From Lysobacter sp. ISL-50 (lineage in GTDB: Bacteria > Pseudomonadota > Gammaproteobacteria > Xanthomonadales > Xanthomonadaceae), in NCBI RefSeq assembly GCF_018612875.1, contig NZ_JAGGRI010000009.1, positions 1-64,000 of the forward strand: DNA of 64,000 bases, given 5' to 3'. A model generated the notes under the pieces. That model was given only the letters and a program-made list of their open reading frames with translations, was not told the origin of the DNA and ran no database searches. Positions 1-8,102 of this stretch are shown here, in pieces. Position 1 is the first letter of the stretch. Each line of letters opens with the position of its first letter. Made by a program: the position numbers and the translations under genes.

Positions 1-135
1 GGGGAGCGTCCATTCCATTTCATCCCCGTTGGAATCCAAGCGCTAACTGGCGGCCTAGCCATGCACAGACAGGTGCTGGACAGCTTGCGTCCATAGCCAT
101 CTTTAAGCGTTTTCTCTTGCCTGCAGTTCAATCCT

Positions 136-218
136 GTCCGACAGCTGTCCAACGTTGAGAACGCTCGTCCTTCATCGGCATAACCGCTTGGCTTCGCTGC
201 GGAAGGAAGCGTTCATGG
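136..218 (+). repeat. duplicated leader, copy 1 (second copy at 1271-1353)
   Basis: GTCCGACAGCT (136-146) is followed exactly 51 bases later by a block starting CTTGGCTTC and ending GGAAGCGTTCATGG (187-218). The same two blocks with the same 51-base offset recur at 1271 and 1322, each just upstream of a small element gene. The second block can be read as a short peptide (L-A-S-x-x-K-E-A-F-M). It may be a shared promoter/5' leader or a conserved short leader ORF; function unknown. Bases 1-135 show no gene. Confidence 0.6.
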
Positions 219-250
219 CCCCACACCACAACGGCCACGGAGGCCAATCC

Positions 251-481
251 ATGAACGACCAGACCCAAGCCCTGAAGGACTACATCGGCGGAATGAAGCG
301 GCATAACCGCGCGGCGCTGATGCAACTGCGCGGCATCCACAACTGGCACGCGGCGGCCCAGCACGAACTCGAACGCCGCGCCTACCTCGTCCTGAACACT
401 TTCAACGACGACCTGATGCTCGCCATCGCCAACGGCGAGGTCAACGTCCAGCAGGCTATCGACGAAGTGCTCGCCGACTGA
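251..481 (+). CDS. small hypothetical protein of the mobile element (76 aa)
   Basis: The ATG at 251 is chosen because GGAGG sits at 239-243 with good spacing; longer starts at 155 or 215 would run through the duplicated leader. The product begins MNDQTQALKDY and is a mostly helical, soluble protein with no signal peptide or membrane segment. The C-terminal third (ANGEVNVQQAIDEVL) looks like a helical repressor-type or partner-binding segment, but no family is recognised. It is followed 67 bases later by the DUF3489 gene, and the two are probably co-transcribed from the leader at 136-218. Confidence 0.6.
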   Translation: MNDQTQALKDYIGGMKRHNRAALMQLRGIHNWHAAAQHELERRAYLVLNTFNDDLMLAIANGEVNVQQAIDEVLAD

Positions 482-548
482 CCCACTTGCGCGCCTCGCA
501 TCCGCGCGGCGCGCGCTCCAAAACACAATCTCATTCAAAGGAACGACC

Positions 549-1160
549 ATGACTCAGCTTACCGACAACCAGCGCGCCCTCCTCCTCCTCGCCGTTGCGA
601 CCGAGGGTCGCATCGAGAACTTCCCCGACAACCTCAAGGGCGGCGCACGCGCCGCAGTGACGCGCGGTCTGCTGACCCACGGGCTGGTAGAGGCGCAAGG
701 CGCCGGGTACGCGCTCACCGACGCCGGTTATGAAGCGGTCGGCGCGCAGCGGCCGGGCACCGGCCAAGCGGCAGGCGACGGGGACTGCGCCGACGACTCG
801 AATCAGGATACCGATGACGCCGACAGCGAAGCGGAGGCCGAGGGGAGTGGTGATGACGACGGCAACGTGGCCATAGTCGCAGCAAAACCCACCGCGCCGC
901 CGAAGCAGCGCAAAGAAACCCGCATTGACCAAGTCGTCGCCCTACTGCTGCGCCCCCAAGGCGCAACGATCGCAGAGGTGATGAAGGCCACCGACTGGCA
1001 GCAGCACTCGGTTCGCGGATTCTTCGCCGGAACGCTGAAGAAGAAGGGGCATACCGTGATCAACACCAAGGAAGGCAAAGAAGAGCGCGTCTACCGCATC
1101 CTGACCGAAGTAGCAAAAGAAGCGAAAGCGTCGGCTGCCGCCCGCGACGAAGAGGAGTGA
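549..1160 (+). CDS. DUF3489-domain winged-helix protein
   Basis: 203 aa in three parts. Residues 1-60 form a small winged-helix-like domain. Residues 65-110 are a low-complexity acidic linker rich in D, E, A and G. Residues 120-185 carry a DUF3489 domain, recognised from ATIAEVMKATDWQQHSVRGF followed by a basic GTLKKKGH segment and an RVYRI strand. DUF3489 proteins are common near recombinases of integrative elements and phages and are presumed DNA-binding; a molecular role is not established. The start at 549 follows AAAGGAACGACC. Sits between two other small element genes on the same strand. Confidence 0.8.
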   Translation: MTQLTDNQRALLLLAVATEGRIENFPDNLKGGARAAVTRGLLTHGLVEAQGAGYALTDAGYEAVGAQRPGTGQAAGDGDCADDSNQDTDDADSEAEAEGSGDDDGNVAIVAAKPTAPPKQRKETRIDQVVALLLRPQGATIAEVMKATDWQQHSVRGFFAGTLKKKGHTVINTKEGKEERVYRILTEVAKEAKASAAARDEEE

Positions 1161-1270
1161 ACCAGCACGCGGCCGAGTATTGACCTGGCCGTGATCTGCT
1201 CTCAACAAGCGAACTTCCGGCGGCGCGCATCTCATGCGCGCTGTCTCTCGTTTGCAGAACGAACGTTCTT

Positions 1271-1353
1271 GTCCGACAGCTAAATAGAAAAAAGATGCTG
1301 GCGAGCATCTCCCTCAATCCACTTGGCTTCTCCTGCGAAGGAAGCGTTCATGG
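1271..1353 (+). repeat. duplicated leader, copy 2
   Basis: GTCCGACAGCT at 1271-1281 and the CTTGGCTTC...GAAGCGTTCATGG block at 1322-1353 repeat the blocks at 136 and 187 with identical 51-base offset. Between them lies a perfect hairpin GATGCT-GGCG-AGCATC (1294-1309). The downstream gene starts at 1377. Confidence 0.6.
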
Positions 1354-1376
1354 GCTCCCCAACGCAGGAACGACCC

Positions 1377-1694
1377 ATGACCAGCACGATCCTCCCGCCC
1401 TACCAATTGCACGTTCGCTTCAGCCGTAAGCCCGAAAACTCGCGTGCGATGCGACGTGAGCTAAGCGGTTACCCAGTTGAACCCGAACTGGTCTGGGTCA
1501 TCGAGCGCAAGACCATGACCCAGACCGAATACCGCGCCTTCGAGCGCGATTTCTTCAAACCCCAGTACTGGATCGTTCCGCTCAATAGCCGACCGGGCCA
1601 CTGCATCATGGTCGTGGCGCCGAGGCTCCCTGCTTTGTACGTCAGGGCCGAGGGCTACAACTATGCGCGCTACGTGGGCCTCGCCGTGGCCTAG
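1377..1694 (+). CDS. hypothetical element protein (105 aa)
   Basis: The start at 1377 has AGGA at a good distance; a longer reading from TTG at 1323 would only translate the duplicated leader. The product is about 105 aa, basic, with many aromatic residues, beginning MTSTILPPYQLHVRF and ending RYVGLAVA. No signal peptide or membrane helix. I recognise no family; similar short proteins are common as accessory genes of conjugative or phage-like elements. It is the last gene of the first plus-strand group. Confidence 0.6.
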   Translation: MTSTILPPYQLHVRFSRKPENSRAMRRELSGYPVEPELVWVIERKTMTQTEYRAFERDFFKPQYWIVPLNSRPGHCIMVVAPRLPALYVRAEGYNYARYVGLAVA

Positions 1695-1927
1695 CCATGG
1701 TTAGGTGATTTTGGCAGGGATAACTGACGCCGCCGACTCGGACTCCCCGGGAACGATCATCGCCATAGCTCGCTATGCAATGAGTTCGAAGACGGATCTA
1801 CTGTCATTTCTGACAGGTGTCGTCCTCAACGGAACTTGGCAACCGGACACTAGGGGCGGCGGCATTTTATAGAACAAACTTGATAGCCGCTTCCTCTTCT
1901 TTGAGCATCTATCACAAGGAACTAAGA

Positions 1928-2809
1928 ATGAGCTTCAGAACCATAGCTTGGCTTTCAACCTTCTTAGCCTTCGCCGCGATGGGCCCCATCAATTCTGCGA
2001 TGGCCGGCCAGGTCCATCGATGCGACAGCTGCACCAATGCGCAGAAGAAGAACAAAGCCCTGACAACAACCCCGCTTGGTTTGGCGTACGTATTCGACAT
2101 CCCGAACGCAGAGTTGACGATGTGGGAGGTGCGCTACGATGGCGAATTGAGGATGAAGACCGCAGACCAAACGGACGTTGACCCCGGCGCCTACAACATG
2201 TTCTTGAACGTATTGAGTGATGCGGCAGCTCCGCCGACTGCGAATGGACAAATTACATTGCCCCTGGCGGTGGGGATAGATCACGGCTCGCGCTTCTCAA
2301 GCGATCCCCTCGCAGGGTTTGAGACCTACGACGCATACGACATCGCGCGCTCAGGCACTCTAAGGAGCCAACTTGGACTTAGCATCGCCAACTCGCTCGT
2401 AGGCGGCCCGGGGAACTATGATCGACAGCAAATCGGACAAGTTTTGCTGTCGGCACTGTTGAATTTGACCGGGGGAACGATGCAGCTAACTGGCTATACC
2501 TTCGTCATACATTGGCACGGCGGCTCGACGACTACATTCACGCTTACTGGAAGCGATACAACCCAAGCCACGTACGTCTTTGGCGCAAGTCGAGACAGCA
2601 ATGGCGCCCCGATTCCCGATGCCACGGTTAACACCGATGCCGCCGGATTGATCTTCACCGGCGAATGGACCTTCAATACTCCGCAGACTCTGGAAGATTG
2701 GGTCAATGAAATGGCGTTTAACGGCGTCCCGATCACCGGGAGTCGAGGCACTGAGAACAAGGTCGCTTGTGTGCGGGTCGATGGTACTTTGTCGTGCCAC
2801 TATTTGTAA
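1928..2809 (+). CDS. secreted protein of unknown function
   Basis: 293 aa from the ATG at 1928, which has AAGGA at good spacing; the longer reading from 1817 lacks one. Residues 1-24 are a signal peptide (hydrophobic core WLSTFLAFAAM, cut near SAMAG). The mature N-terminus has a CDSC pair and the protein ends with CVRVDGTLSCHYL, so two disulphides are plausible. The middle is beta-rich with many T, S, G and N and little charge, like an extracellular beta-sandwich. Base composition is less GC-rich than neighbours, suggesting separate acquisition as cargo. No family recognised. Confidence 0.7.
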   Translation: MSFRTIAWLSTFLAFAAMGPINSAMAGQVHRCDSCTNAQKKNKALTTTPLGLAYVFDIPNAELTMWEVRYDGELRMKTADQTDVDPGAYNMFLNVLSDAAAPPTANGQITLPLAVGIDHGSRFSSDPLAGFETYDAYDIARSGTLRSQLGLSIANSLVGGPGNYDRQQIGQVLLSALLNLTGGTMQLTGYTFVIHWHGGSTTTFTLTGSDTTQATYVFGASRDSNGAPIPDATVNTDAAGLIFTGEWTFNTPQTLEDWVNEMAFNGVPITGSRGTENKVACVRVDGTLSCHYL

Positions 2810-2820
2810 TTAGCCCAATC

Positions 2821-2846
2821 GAAGGGCTCGTCTAAACGGGCCCTTC
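2821..2846 (+). terminator. terminator-like hairpin after the secreted-protein gene
   Basis: GAAGGGCTCG and CGGGCCCTTC form a 10-bp stem with one G-T pair around TCTAAA, 11 bases past the stop codon. No T-run follows, so termination is only likely. The stretch 2847-3076 shows no convincing gene. Confidence 0.45.
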
Positions 2847-3076
2847 GACAGGCCAATCAAGGCGCATTTCTCAGGATATGCCGTCTCCGGTTGGCGCGAC
2901 GATGGCGTTGAGCCGTCCCCTTGCACGATAGGAACCTCGACCGAATCGATCACCCTTAAAAAGGAACGCTTCGGAATTCCGCTCGCTTCTTGCTCGATGC
3001 TTTGTCACCCCAATGAATCAAAGCCCCTAGTAGGTCGAAGGTTAAACCCGGCGCCGCCCGCAGCGCGGTGCCAAGC

Positions 3077-3265
3077 CTACTGGGGTTCGTCTATCGGCTG
3101 CGAGCCCAATTCTGTTTGCCGGTTGATCTCCTCGGCAATGGCGCGCGCCAACCACTCCGGAATGTGTCCCTGGCGCCACGCCTCGGCAACCGCGTCCAGA
3201 TCGCCGCCATCCACGAGATCCCGGATCAGTCTCATCCGCTCGCAGCGTCCTTTCGCCTTCCACAT
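3077..3265 (-). CDS. small hypothetical protein (62 aa)
   Basis: Sits 44 bases downstream of the C5 methyltransferase stop, same strand, so probably the last gene of the methyltransferase operon. The product is a helical, charged 62-aa protein (WRQGHIPEWLARAIAEEINRQ) without membrane segments. The repeated arginines near the start and the short length leave real doubt; ATG at 3265 or the internal Met at codon 11 could be used. Confidence 0.45.
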   Translation of the reverse strand: MWKAKGRCERMRLIRDLVDGGDLDAVAEAWRQGHIPEWLARAIAEEINRQTELGSQPIDEPQ

Positions 3266-3309
3266 GACGCGCCATCGGCCATTGGGTAGCCCAGGCTACG
3301 CCGTGGCGA

Positions 3310-4233
3310 TTACGACCTCAATGCTCTAAGGATCTCGGCCGCGACTTGCGGGACGATGGCGTTGCCGGCGGCGCGCAGTCGAGGAATTCGGGCGGGTATC
3401 CCATGAGCCAGAAGACGAATTCCGGATTCAGGTATCCGCCGGCCGGCGAGGGTTCGACCTGTCGCCCAAGCAGCCCATTGACCGGTGCGCTGCCAATGCT
3501 CGACGCGTCCTTGTGATCCCGCGTCGTCGGCGTCGCCCACACCGCTTGTGCCGGCAGCGGTAACGTCGCTCCACTGGCGAAGCGCTGGCCCGGCCCGCCC
3601 TTCTCCCCGTCGCTCGCGCGCGGCGTGCTCCAGACCGCCTTCGCCACCCCCGGCAGGCCATTGCGCCGCTCGGCCGCAAAGTTGCCGCGCTTTTCCGGAT
3701 CGTTCGCCGTCGCCGTCGCCGTCGGCCAAACGACGCCCAACGATCCAGACCCGGCCTCGCCCGTGCGGGGCGTTGACGGCGCAAGCTGGAACAACAACCG
3801 CCCGGCTGGCGTAGCCTTCGCCTTCCAAGTCAGACAGAACTCCGTCGAGCGCCAGCGGGACGATGCCAGCAACGTTCTCGCCCAGGAATGCAGCGGGTCG
3901 CGCGGATGCAATGAGCCGATGCAGCTCCGGCCAGAGGTGACGGTCATCCGCCTGCGCGCGCTGTCGTCCCGCGACGCTGAACGGCTGGCAGGGGAAACCG
4001 CCCGTCCAGATTTCCGCGTCATCGGGCCAGCCGGCGAGCCGGCAGGCATAGGCGAAGCCACCGACCCCGGCGAAGAAGTGGCATTGGCGGTATCCGTGCA
4101 GATCGTCTGCGGAAACAAGTCGGATGTCACGGTCATCAACGTCGCCGGGCGGGATCAAGCCGGCGGCGATCAGATTTCGCAGCCAGTCGCAAAGGTAGAG
4201 ATCGTTCTCGTTGTAGTACGCCGCCCGGATCAT
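3310..4233 (-). CDS. DNA cytosine-5 methyltransferase
   Basis: 307 aa. Methylates cytosine C5 in double-stranded DNA using S-adenosylmethionine. Visible conserved motifs: motif I FAGVGGFAYA (about residues 53-62), motif IV GGFPCQPFS with the catalytic Cys, motif VI ENV, and the motif VIII-like GRGRVWIV. The segment after motif VIII is Gly/Arg/Ala-rich and short, and a C-terminal motif IX/X region (RAAGNAIVPQVAAEILRAL) closes the fold. About 50 residues precede motif I (residues 1-52), unlike the minimal enzymes. Its ATG overlaps the stop of the upstream methyltransferase as ATGA, implying coupled translation. No cognate restriction enzyme is visible, so self-marking against host restriction is the likely role. 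Confidence 0.9.
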   Translation of the reverse strand: MIRAAYYNENDLYLCDWLRNLIAAGLIPPGDVDDRDIRLVSADDLHGYRQCHFFAGVGGFAYACRLAGWPDDAEIWTGGFPCQPFSVAGRQRAQADDRHLWPELHRLIASARPAAFLGENVAGIVPLALDGVLSDLEGEGYASRAVVVPACAVNAPHGRGRVWIVGRRLADGDGDGERSGKARQLCGRAAQWPAGGGEGGLEHAARERRGEGRAGPALRQWSDVTAAGTSGVGDADDAGSQGRVEHWQRTGQWAAWATGRTLAGRRIPESGIRLLAHGIPARIPRLRAAGNAIVPQVAAEILRALRS

Positions 4234-5486
4234 TCGACCTCGGCGACGGCATTGGGGTCGGCACTGCTTGCGGCGTCATCGAACGGCATTCCATCGGACT
4301 GCCGTAGCGCGAACTGGCCGGTGTGGTCCTGCCAGCGGCGCACGATTACGTCGGCGTACTTCGGGTCCAGTTCGATCAGCCGCGCACGGCGGCCGGTCTT
4401 CTCGGCCGCGATCAGGGTGGTGCCCGATCCGCCGAACGGATCGAGGACCAGATCACGGCTCTTGCTGCTGTTGCGAATCGCCCGCTCGACCAGCGCCACC
4501 GGCTTCATGGTCGGATGCAGATCGTTCTTGCTGCTGCGATCGATGAACCAGACGTCGCCCTGATCGCGCGCGCCGCACCAGAACCGCTCGGTGCCTTCAC
4601 GCCAACCGTAAAGGATGGGCTCGTACTGCCGCTGATAATCGGCATGGCCCATCGTGAATTTGTTCTTGGCCCAAATAATGAAGGTGGACCAGCGCCCGCC
4701 GGCCGCTCGGAACGCGCTCTGGAGCCGGTCCAGTTCCGAAGAGGACATGGCGATGTAGATCGCGCCCTTGGTCAGCGCCACCATCTGCGTGCAGCACGCT
4801 TCCAAGAACACGCCGAAATCGCCGCCGAGATTGTCGTTGAGGATCGGACGATGCTTGCCGCGCAACTTGTCCTTCGGGTTGTTGGCGTAATCGACGTTGT
4901 ACGGCGGATCGGTGAAGGTCATGTCCGCCAGCTCGTCGCCGAGCAGCGCCGCGTAATCGTCGGCCTGCGTGGCGTCGCCGCACAGTACCTTGTGGCTACC
5001 GCAGACCCACACATCGCCGCGGCGCGAGACAGGTTGCTCCTGCACCTCGGGCACTTCGTCATCGTCGGTCAATCCGGCCTGGTCGCCGTCGAGCAACTCA
5101 TCCAGTTCGTCGTCGGTGAAACCGAGCAGGTCCAGATCGAAGTCGGCATCGCGCAGCTCGGCCAGTTCCAATCGCAGCAGCTCTTCGTCCCAGCCCGCGT
5201 TTTCGGCGAGGCGATTGTCGGCGATCACGTAGGCGCGCTTCTGCGCCGGGGTCAGATGCGACAGTTCAATGACTGGAACCTTCCCGAGGCCCAACTGGCG
5301 CGCGGCGAGCAGTCGGCCGTGGCCGGCGATGATGCCGCTCGCGCCGTCGACCAAGACCGGATTGGTCCAACCGAACTCCACGATGCTGGCCGCGATCTGC
5401 GCGACCTGCGCATCGGAGTGCGTTCTTGCGTTCCGCGCAAAGGGAATGAGCGCCTCGATCGGGCGCTGTTCGATCTGAAGGCTCAA
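4230..5486 (-). CDS. ParB-domain / adenine- or cytosine-N methyltransferase fusion
   Basis: 418 aa. Residues about 1-100 form a ParB/sulfiredoxin-like domain (IIAGHGRLLAARQLG is the ParB box), followed by an acidic linker and an amino-methyltransferase domain with TFTDPPYNVDY (motif IV) and VLDPFGGSGTT (motif I) in the beta-class order. Such fusions are widespread on phages and plasmids and methylate adenine N6 or cytosine N4; the ParB part is thought to help target DNA. Overlaps the C5 methyltransferase gene by 4 bases, making a two-enzyme modification operon. Confidence 0.9.
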   Translation of the reverse strand: MSLQIEQRPIEALIPFARNARTHSDAQVAQIAASIVEFGWTNPVLVDGASGIIAGHGRLLAARQLGLGKVPVIELSHLTPAQKRAYVIADNRLAENAGWDEELLRLELAELRDADFDLDLLGFTDDELDELLDGDQAGLTDDDEVPEVQEQPVSRRGDVWVCGSHKVLCGDATQADDYAALLGDELADMTFTDPPYNVDYANNPKDKLRGKHRPILNDNLGGDFGVFLEACCTQMVALTKGAIYIAMSSSELDRLQSAFRAAGGRWSTFIIWAKNKFTMGHADYQRQYEPILYGWREGTERFWCGARDQGDVWFIDRSSKNDLHPTMKPVALVERAIRNSSKSRDLVLDPFGGSGTTLIAAEKTGRRARLIELDPKYADVIVRRWQDHTGQFALRQSDGMPFDDAASSADPNAVAEVE

Positions 5487-5827
5487 AGGATGTCCGAATG
5501 CGAACCGGGTTGCAGCGACTGCAAACCCGAAGAAAAGGATTGACGCTAGCGGGGTTTTGCGGCTGTGCCCCCCGCTTCAGTTTCTGCTCAGGAAGGACCC
5601 GCGATTTCTGGCCGAACGGCGCGACGTGTGCCGCGCGGTGAGGCTTGCGCTAGGCCGGCCGAGGTCTCATTGCAACTTGATTCCGAGTCGCACACGCCGC
5701 CTGTCGCGCGCCCTGCGTGCGTCTATGAAATATTCAGAATGCCGCGGTCATCGTAAACACGCTGATCCATAGCGAGCGGCGTGGTCGTGTTGGTGCGGCC
5801 CGTCCTGTGTCCCTAGGGAGGATAGCC
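5487..5827. other. intergenic region without a supported gene
   Basis: About 340 bases between the divergent methyltransferase operon and the gene at 5828. Short ORFs at 5557-5772 lack a convincing ribosome site and protein-like composition. It should contain the promoters for both directions, but no strong box is recognised. Confidence 0.4.
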
Positions 5828-6136
5828 ATGACTCGGCTGCTGATCGTGCTTAAGCGTTCTGGGCATACGGGCTTCAATGATCTGCCGTTGGGCGAACTCG
5901 CCGAATGCGTCATTGATGGCGTAGCGGGAGTCATTAACCCCCGCACGGAACGCATGGAAGGAGAAACGGTGTTCGTTTCCTATTCCTGGGTGGGCACGAG
6001 CCCGCCCGTCATAGACAACGCCTCACTTAACCGCTTCGGTCTGTGTCTTGCCGACACGAACGATGTGGCTTATGCGATCACGTCCGATGACGCACCTCGC
6101 AGCGCTGTTTCCGGATCTCAGATGCGGGCTGACTGA
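5828..6136 (+). CDS. hypothetical protein (102 aa)
   Basis: A strong ribosome site GGGAGG at 5815-5820 fixes the ATG at 5828. Product starts MTRLLIVLKRSG, alpha/beta in character, with an early hydrophobic strand, an NPRTERMEGETVFVSYSW segment and a polar tail. No signal peptide (the N-terminal basic residues follow the hydrophobic strand), no metal motif, no recognised family. Single-gene unit just upstream of the direct repeat at 6149. Confidence 0.55.
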   Translation: MTRLLIVLKRSGHTGFNDLPLGELAECVIDGVAGVINPRTERMEGETVFVSYSWVGTSPPVIDNASLNRFGLCLADTNDVAYAITSDDAPRSAVSGSQMRAD

Positions 6137-6148
6137 TGGCGCACTGCG

Positions 6149-6173
6149 ATCAGCAATGCCGACTAGGCTAAGG
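6149..6173 (+). repeat. direct repeat, left copy, flanking low-GC cargo
   Basis: ATCAGCAATGCCGACTAGGC (first 20 bases, then TAAGG) recurs at 6973-6996 with one missing base and one substitution, in the same orientation. The 800 bases between hold the small membrane protein gene at 6380. Confidence 0.55.
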
Positions 6174-6379
6174 TGAAGCACTGGCGGCGGCTCGTAAGCG
6201 CGCCGCACGTTGGGGCTGTGTCGCGGCGGCGTTGCGTCTTAACACTCGATATGTTGTCGGCGCCCCGCAACGAGCATACTGACCCGGCTGTATGTGGCCA
6301 TCCCGCTTCCAACTCGGTATTCGAGATAGAACTACTATCGTCACCACGGCCGCCACACATCCATCGACAGAGGGATTAA

Positions 6380-6745
6380 ATGGAATTCAAGATGATGCTC
6401 GTTGCCCACACGTTGATAGCCGGGATATGCGGCATCCCAGCACGGCTATACGTGGCCGGCTTCTTAACATCTACGGAATCAGTTCAAAGTCCTAGAACGG
6501 GCGTACGGTATTTGTATAGGTATCTCATATTCTGCTTGTACTACCTTATTTCTTTCATGTTGACGCCGCTTCTTTTAAAACCATTCCTGCCGCACTTCAT
6601 GAGCATGAGCGGTGACGCAAAAAGCTATCTGTATTTCCTTTTGTGTGTGCCCCTGGCTTTTCTTCTGTACTGTCTCGATTACAAGTTCATTGTTTGGACA
6701 GATGCGCCGAAACTCCGTGCGCGGGAAAAATTGCGCGGAAAATGA
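6380..6745 (+). CDS. small membrane protein of unknown function
   Basis: 121 aa from ATG 6380 with AGAGGG close upstream. Three hydrophobic segments are visible: about residues 8-28, 47-70 (YLIFCLYYLISFMLTPLLL) and 85-105 (YLYFLLCVPLAFLLYCLDY), then a basic tail KLRAREKLRGK in the cytosol. Codons are clearly more AT-rich than surrounding genes, pointing to recent acquisition, and the gene lies between direct repeats at 6149 and 6973. Small multi-helix proteins in such positions can be toxins, immunity or superinfection factors, but nothing in the sequence decides this. Confidence 0.6.
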   Translation: MEFKMMLVAHTLIAGICGIPARLYVAGFLTSTESVQSPRTGVRYLYRYLIFCLYYLISFMLTPLLLKPFLPHFMSMSGDAKSYLYFLLCVPLAFLLYCLDYKFIVWTDAPKLRAREKLRGK

Positions 6746-7073
6746 CCGCAACTCGCCGCTCTGTCCGCGGTGCTTTTCCCGACTACGCACCGCGATCTGC
6801 ATGCCAATGGGGCCAGGTACGGTGTCGGACGATGTCCTGGAAGTGTTCGGACTGGTTCGTTCCTGATCCGCGCTCTGATGGTTCGAAGAAGGTCAGCCCG
6901 AAGATGCTGACGAAGCACTTGAACGCTTCGGGCTGAGCCATGCCGACTGCCACATCCCCCCGACGCACCACCATCAGCATGCCGACTAGGCTAGGGCAAA
7001 TCCGGGGTTTTTGGGACACCCCATAACGGCCGCGATCATGATCCTGGATGACGGTGGATATCGCAGGATCCGT
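6746..7073. other. intergenic region, right copy of the direct repeat inside
   Basis: About 330 bases without a supported gene. Contains GCCCGAAG...CTTCGGGC (6897-6933 region) as an imperfect inverted repeat and the repeat copy at 6973-6996. Confidence 0.4.
6973..6996 (+). repeat. direct repeat, right copy
   Basis: ATCAGCATGCCGACTAGGCT followed by AGGG; pairs with 6149-6173. Confidence 0.55.
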
Positions 7074-7502
7074 TCAGTGAAGATTTGTCGTCACCGCAGG
7101 TCGCTCGGCGACAGCGAAGCGCGGCAGTTGGTCGTTGAGATGCACGACCACCACCGCCAACGCATGCTGGTAGCGTCGCCAAGCCGTCTTGCGGATTAGC
7201 CCAGTGCGGTGGCTGATCTCGCGCCACGGCACGTACTGCGCCCGCAGCCAGACCAGGCGGCGCTGATCCTCGTCCAACCACTTCAGCCAGCGCACCGTCT
7301 CGCCGAAGCGGTCGATCGCGCCGGGCGACGCCGCGAAGCGCAGAACGATGCGCTCATCGGCATACCCTTCCCACGACTGCCGGTTGATATCCGGCCAGAA
7401 CGACGCATAGCCCTGCACCCGGACCGGCGGCAGCCGGCGTGCAGTGACCGCAGCCTCTTGGAATCGGTCGGACACCCGCTGGATATTCCAGTCCATGGTC
7501 AT
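7074..7502 (-). CDS. DUF6362-like phage protein
   Basis: 142 aa from ATG 7502, which overlaps the stop of the RuvC-like gene as ATGA. A longer reading to 7820 is a shadow of that gene. The product has a central GYASFWPDIN segment and a C-terminal helix-turn-helix-like stretch (WREISHRTGLIRKTAWRRYQHAL), the pattern of small DNA-binding phage proteins annotated DUF6362. Probably a late-acting regulator or nucleoprotein component of the replication operon; role unproven. It is the last gene of the minus-strand train. Confidence 0.7.
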   Translation of the reverse strand: MTMDWNIQRVSDRFQEAAVTARRLPPVRVQGYASFWPDINRQSWEGYADERIVLRFAASPGAIDRFGETVRWLKWLDEDQRRLVWLRAQYVPWREISHRTGLIRKTAWRRYQHALAVVVVHLNDQLPRFAVAERPAVTTNLH

Positions 7503-7963
7503 GCGTCGGTTCCTTGCGACAGAGCCCAGTGCAGCAAGGCAAGCGCGTCTGCCTCGTTGTCGTCCCCCGGCGCATGTCCACGCTGCTCCATCGCGGCGAT
7601 CATGGCGTCCTTCTTCGCATTGCCCTTGCCGGTCGCGAACTTCTTGATCGTGCCGACTGGTACGCCCTGGTATGGGATGGCGTGGCGCTCGCACCACGCG
7701 GTGAGCTGCGCCAGGAAACCGCCATAGGCGTGCGCGGCGTCCACGCCGAGATGACGTCGCACTTCCTCGAAGTAGATGGCTTCGACGTGGCCAACAAAGG
7801 CCAGGGTCTCGTCCAGCCAACGGCCAAAACGAAGGAACCGCATGCCACCGCCTTCAAACCGACTTGGCTTGAACGCTTGCGTACCGCTTGAGATCTGACC
7901 ACCGCGTGTCAGCGCCCAGCCCATCGTCGTGCCCAGGTCCAGTGCCAGTGTTGTGCTGCTCAT
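7499..7963 (-). CDS. RuvC-like Holliday junction resolvase
   Basis: 154 aa from ATG 7963, preceded by AAGGA; the ORF could be extended to 8002 without a ribosome site. The RNase-H-fold signature is visible: ALDLGTTMGWAL near the N-terminus (first catalytic Asp), YFEE in the middle (Glu), and GDDNEADALAL near the end (last acidic pair). Size matches phage-encoded RuvC homologues, which cut four-way junctions or branched DNA. Context supports this: it follows the primase-helicase gene in the replication and recombination train. Confidence 0.8.
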   Translation of the reverse strand: MSSTTLALDLGTTMGWALTRGGQISSGTQAFKPSRFEGGGMRFLRFGRWLDETLAFVGHVEAIYFEEVRRHLGVDAAHAYGGFLAQLTAWCERHAIPYQGVPVGTIKKFATGKGNAKKDAMIAAMEQRGHAPGDDNEADALALLHWALSQGTDA

Positions 7964-7982
7964 TGTGCGTCCTTGAGTCTGA

Positions 7983-8082
7983 GCGGGTGACGCGAGTGAC
8001 ACGGTTGCCGGTTATCCCTTGTATGCGTGTGCGCGCGCACACGCGTGGGGTAACTAGCAGCTATGTCACAGGCGTCACCCGC
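7983..8082. repeat. nested inverted repeats between primase-helicase and resolvase genes
   Basis: GCGGGTGACGC (7983-7993) and GCGTCACCCGC (8072-8082) are perfect 11-base inverted copies enclosing a 20-base perfect palindrome GCGTGTGCGCGCGCACACGC (8025-8044). A long cruciform or mRNA hairpin is possible. It could be a processing or attenuation signal, a regulator site, or part of the replication origin. Confidence 0.55.
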
Positions 8083-8102
8083 AGCCGTAAGTGACTGATT
8101 TT

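Noticed and set aside
5557-5772. Short plus-strand ORF in the gap after the methyltransferases
   Set aside because: No ribosome site, overlapping alternative frame at 5565-5756, no protein-like pattern.
7600-7902. Extra ORFs over the RuvC-like gene
   Set aside because: Shadows in other frames; the RuvC-like reading has its own ribosome site and catalytic residues.
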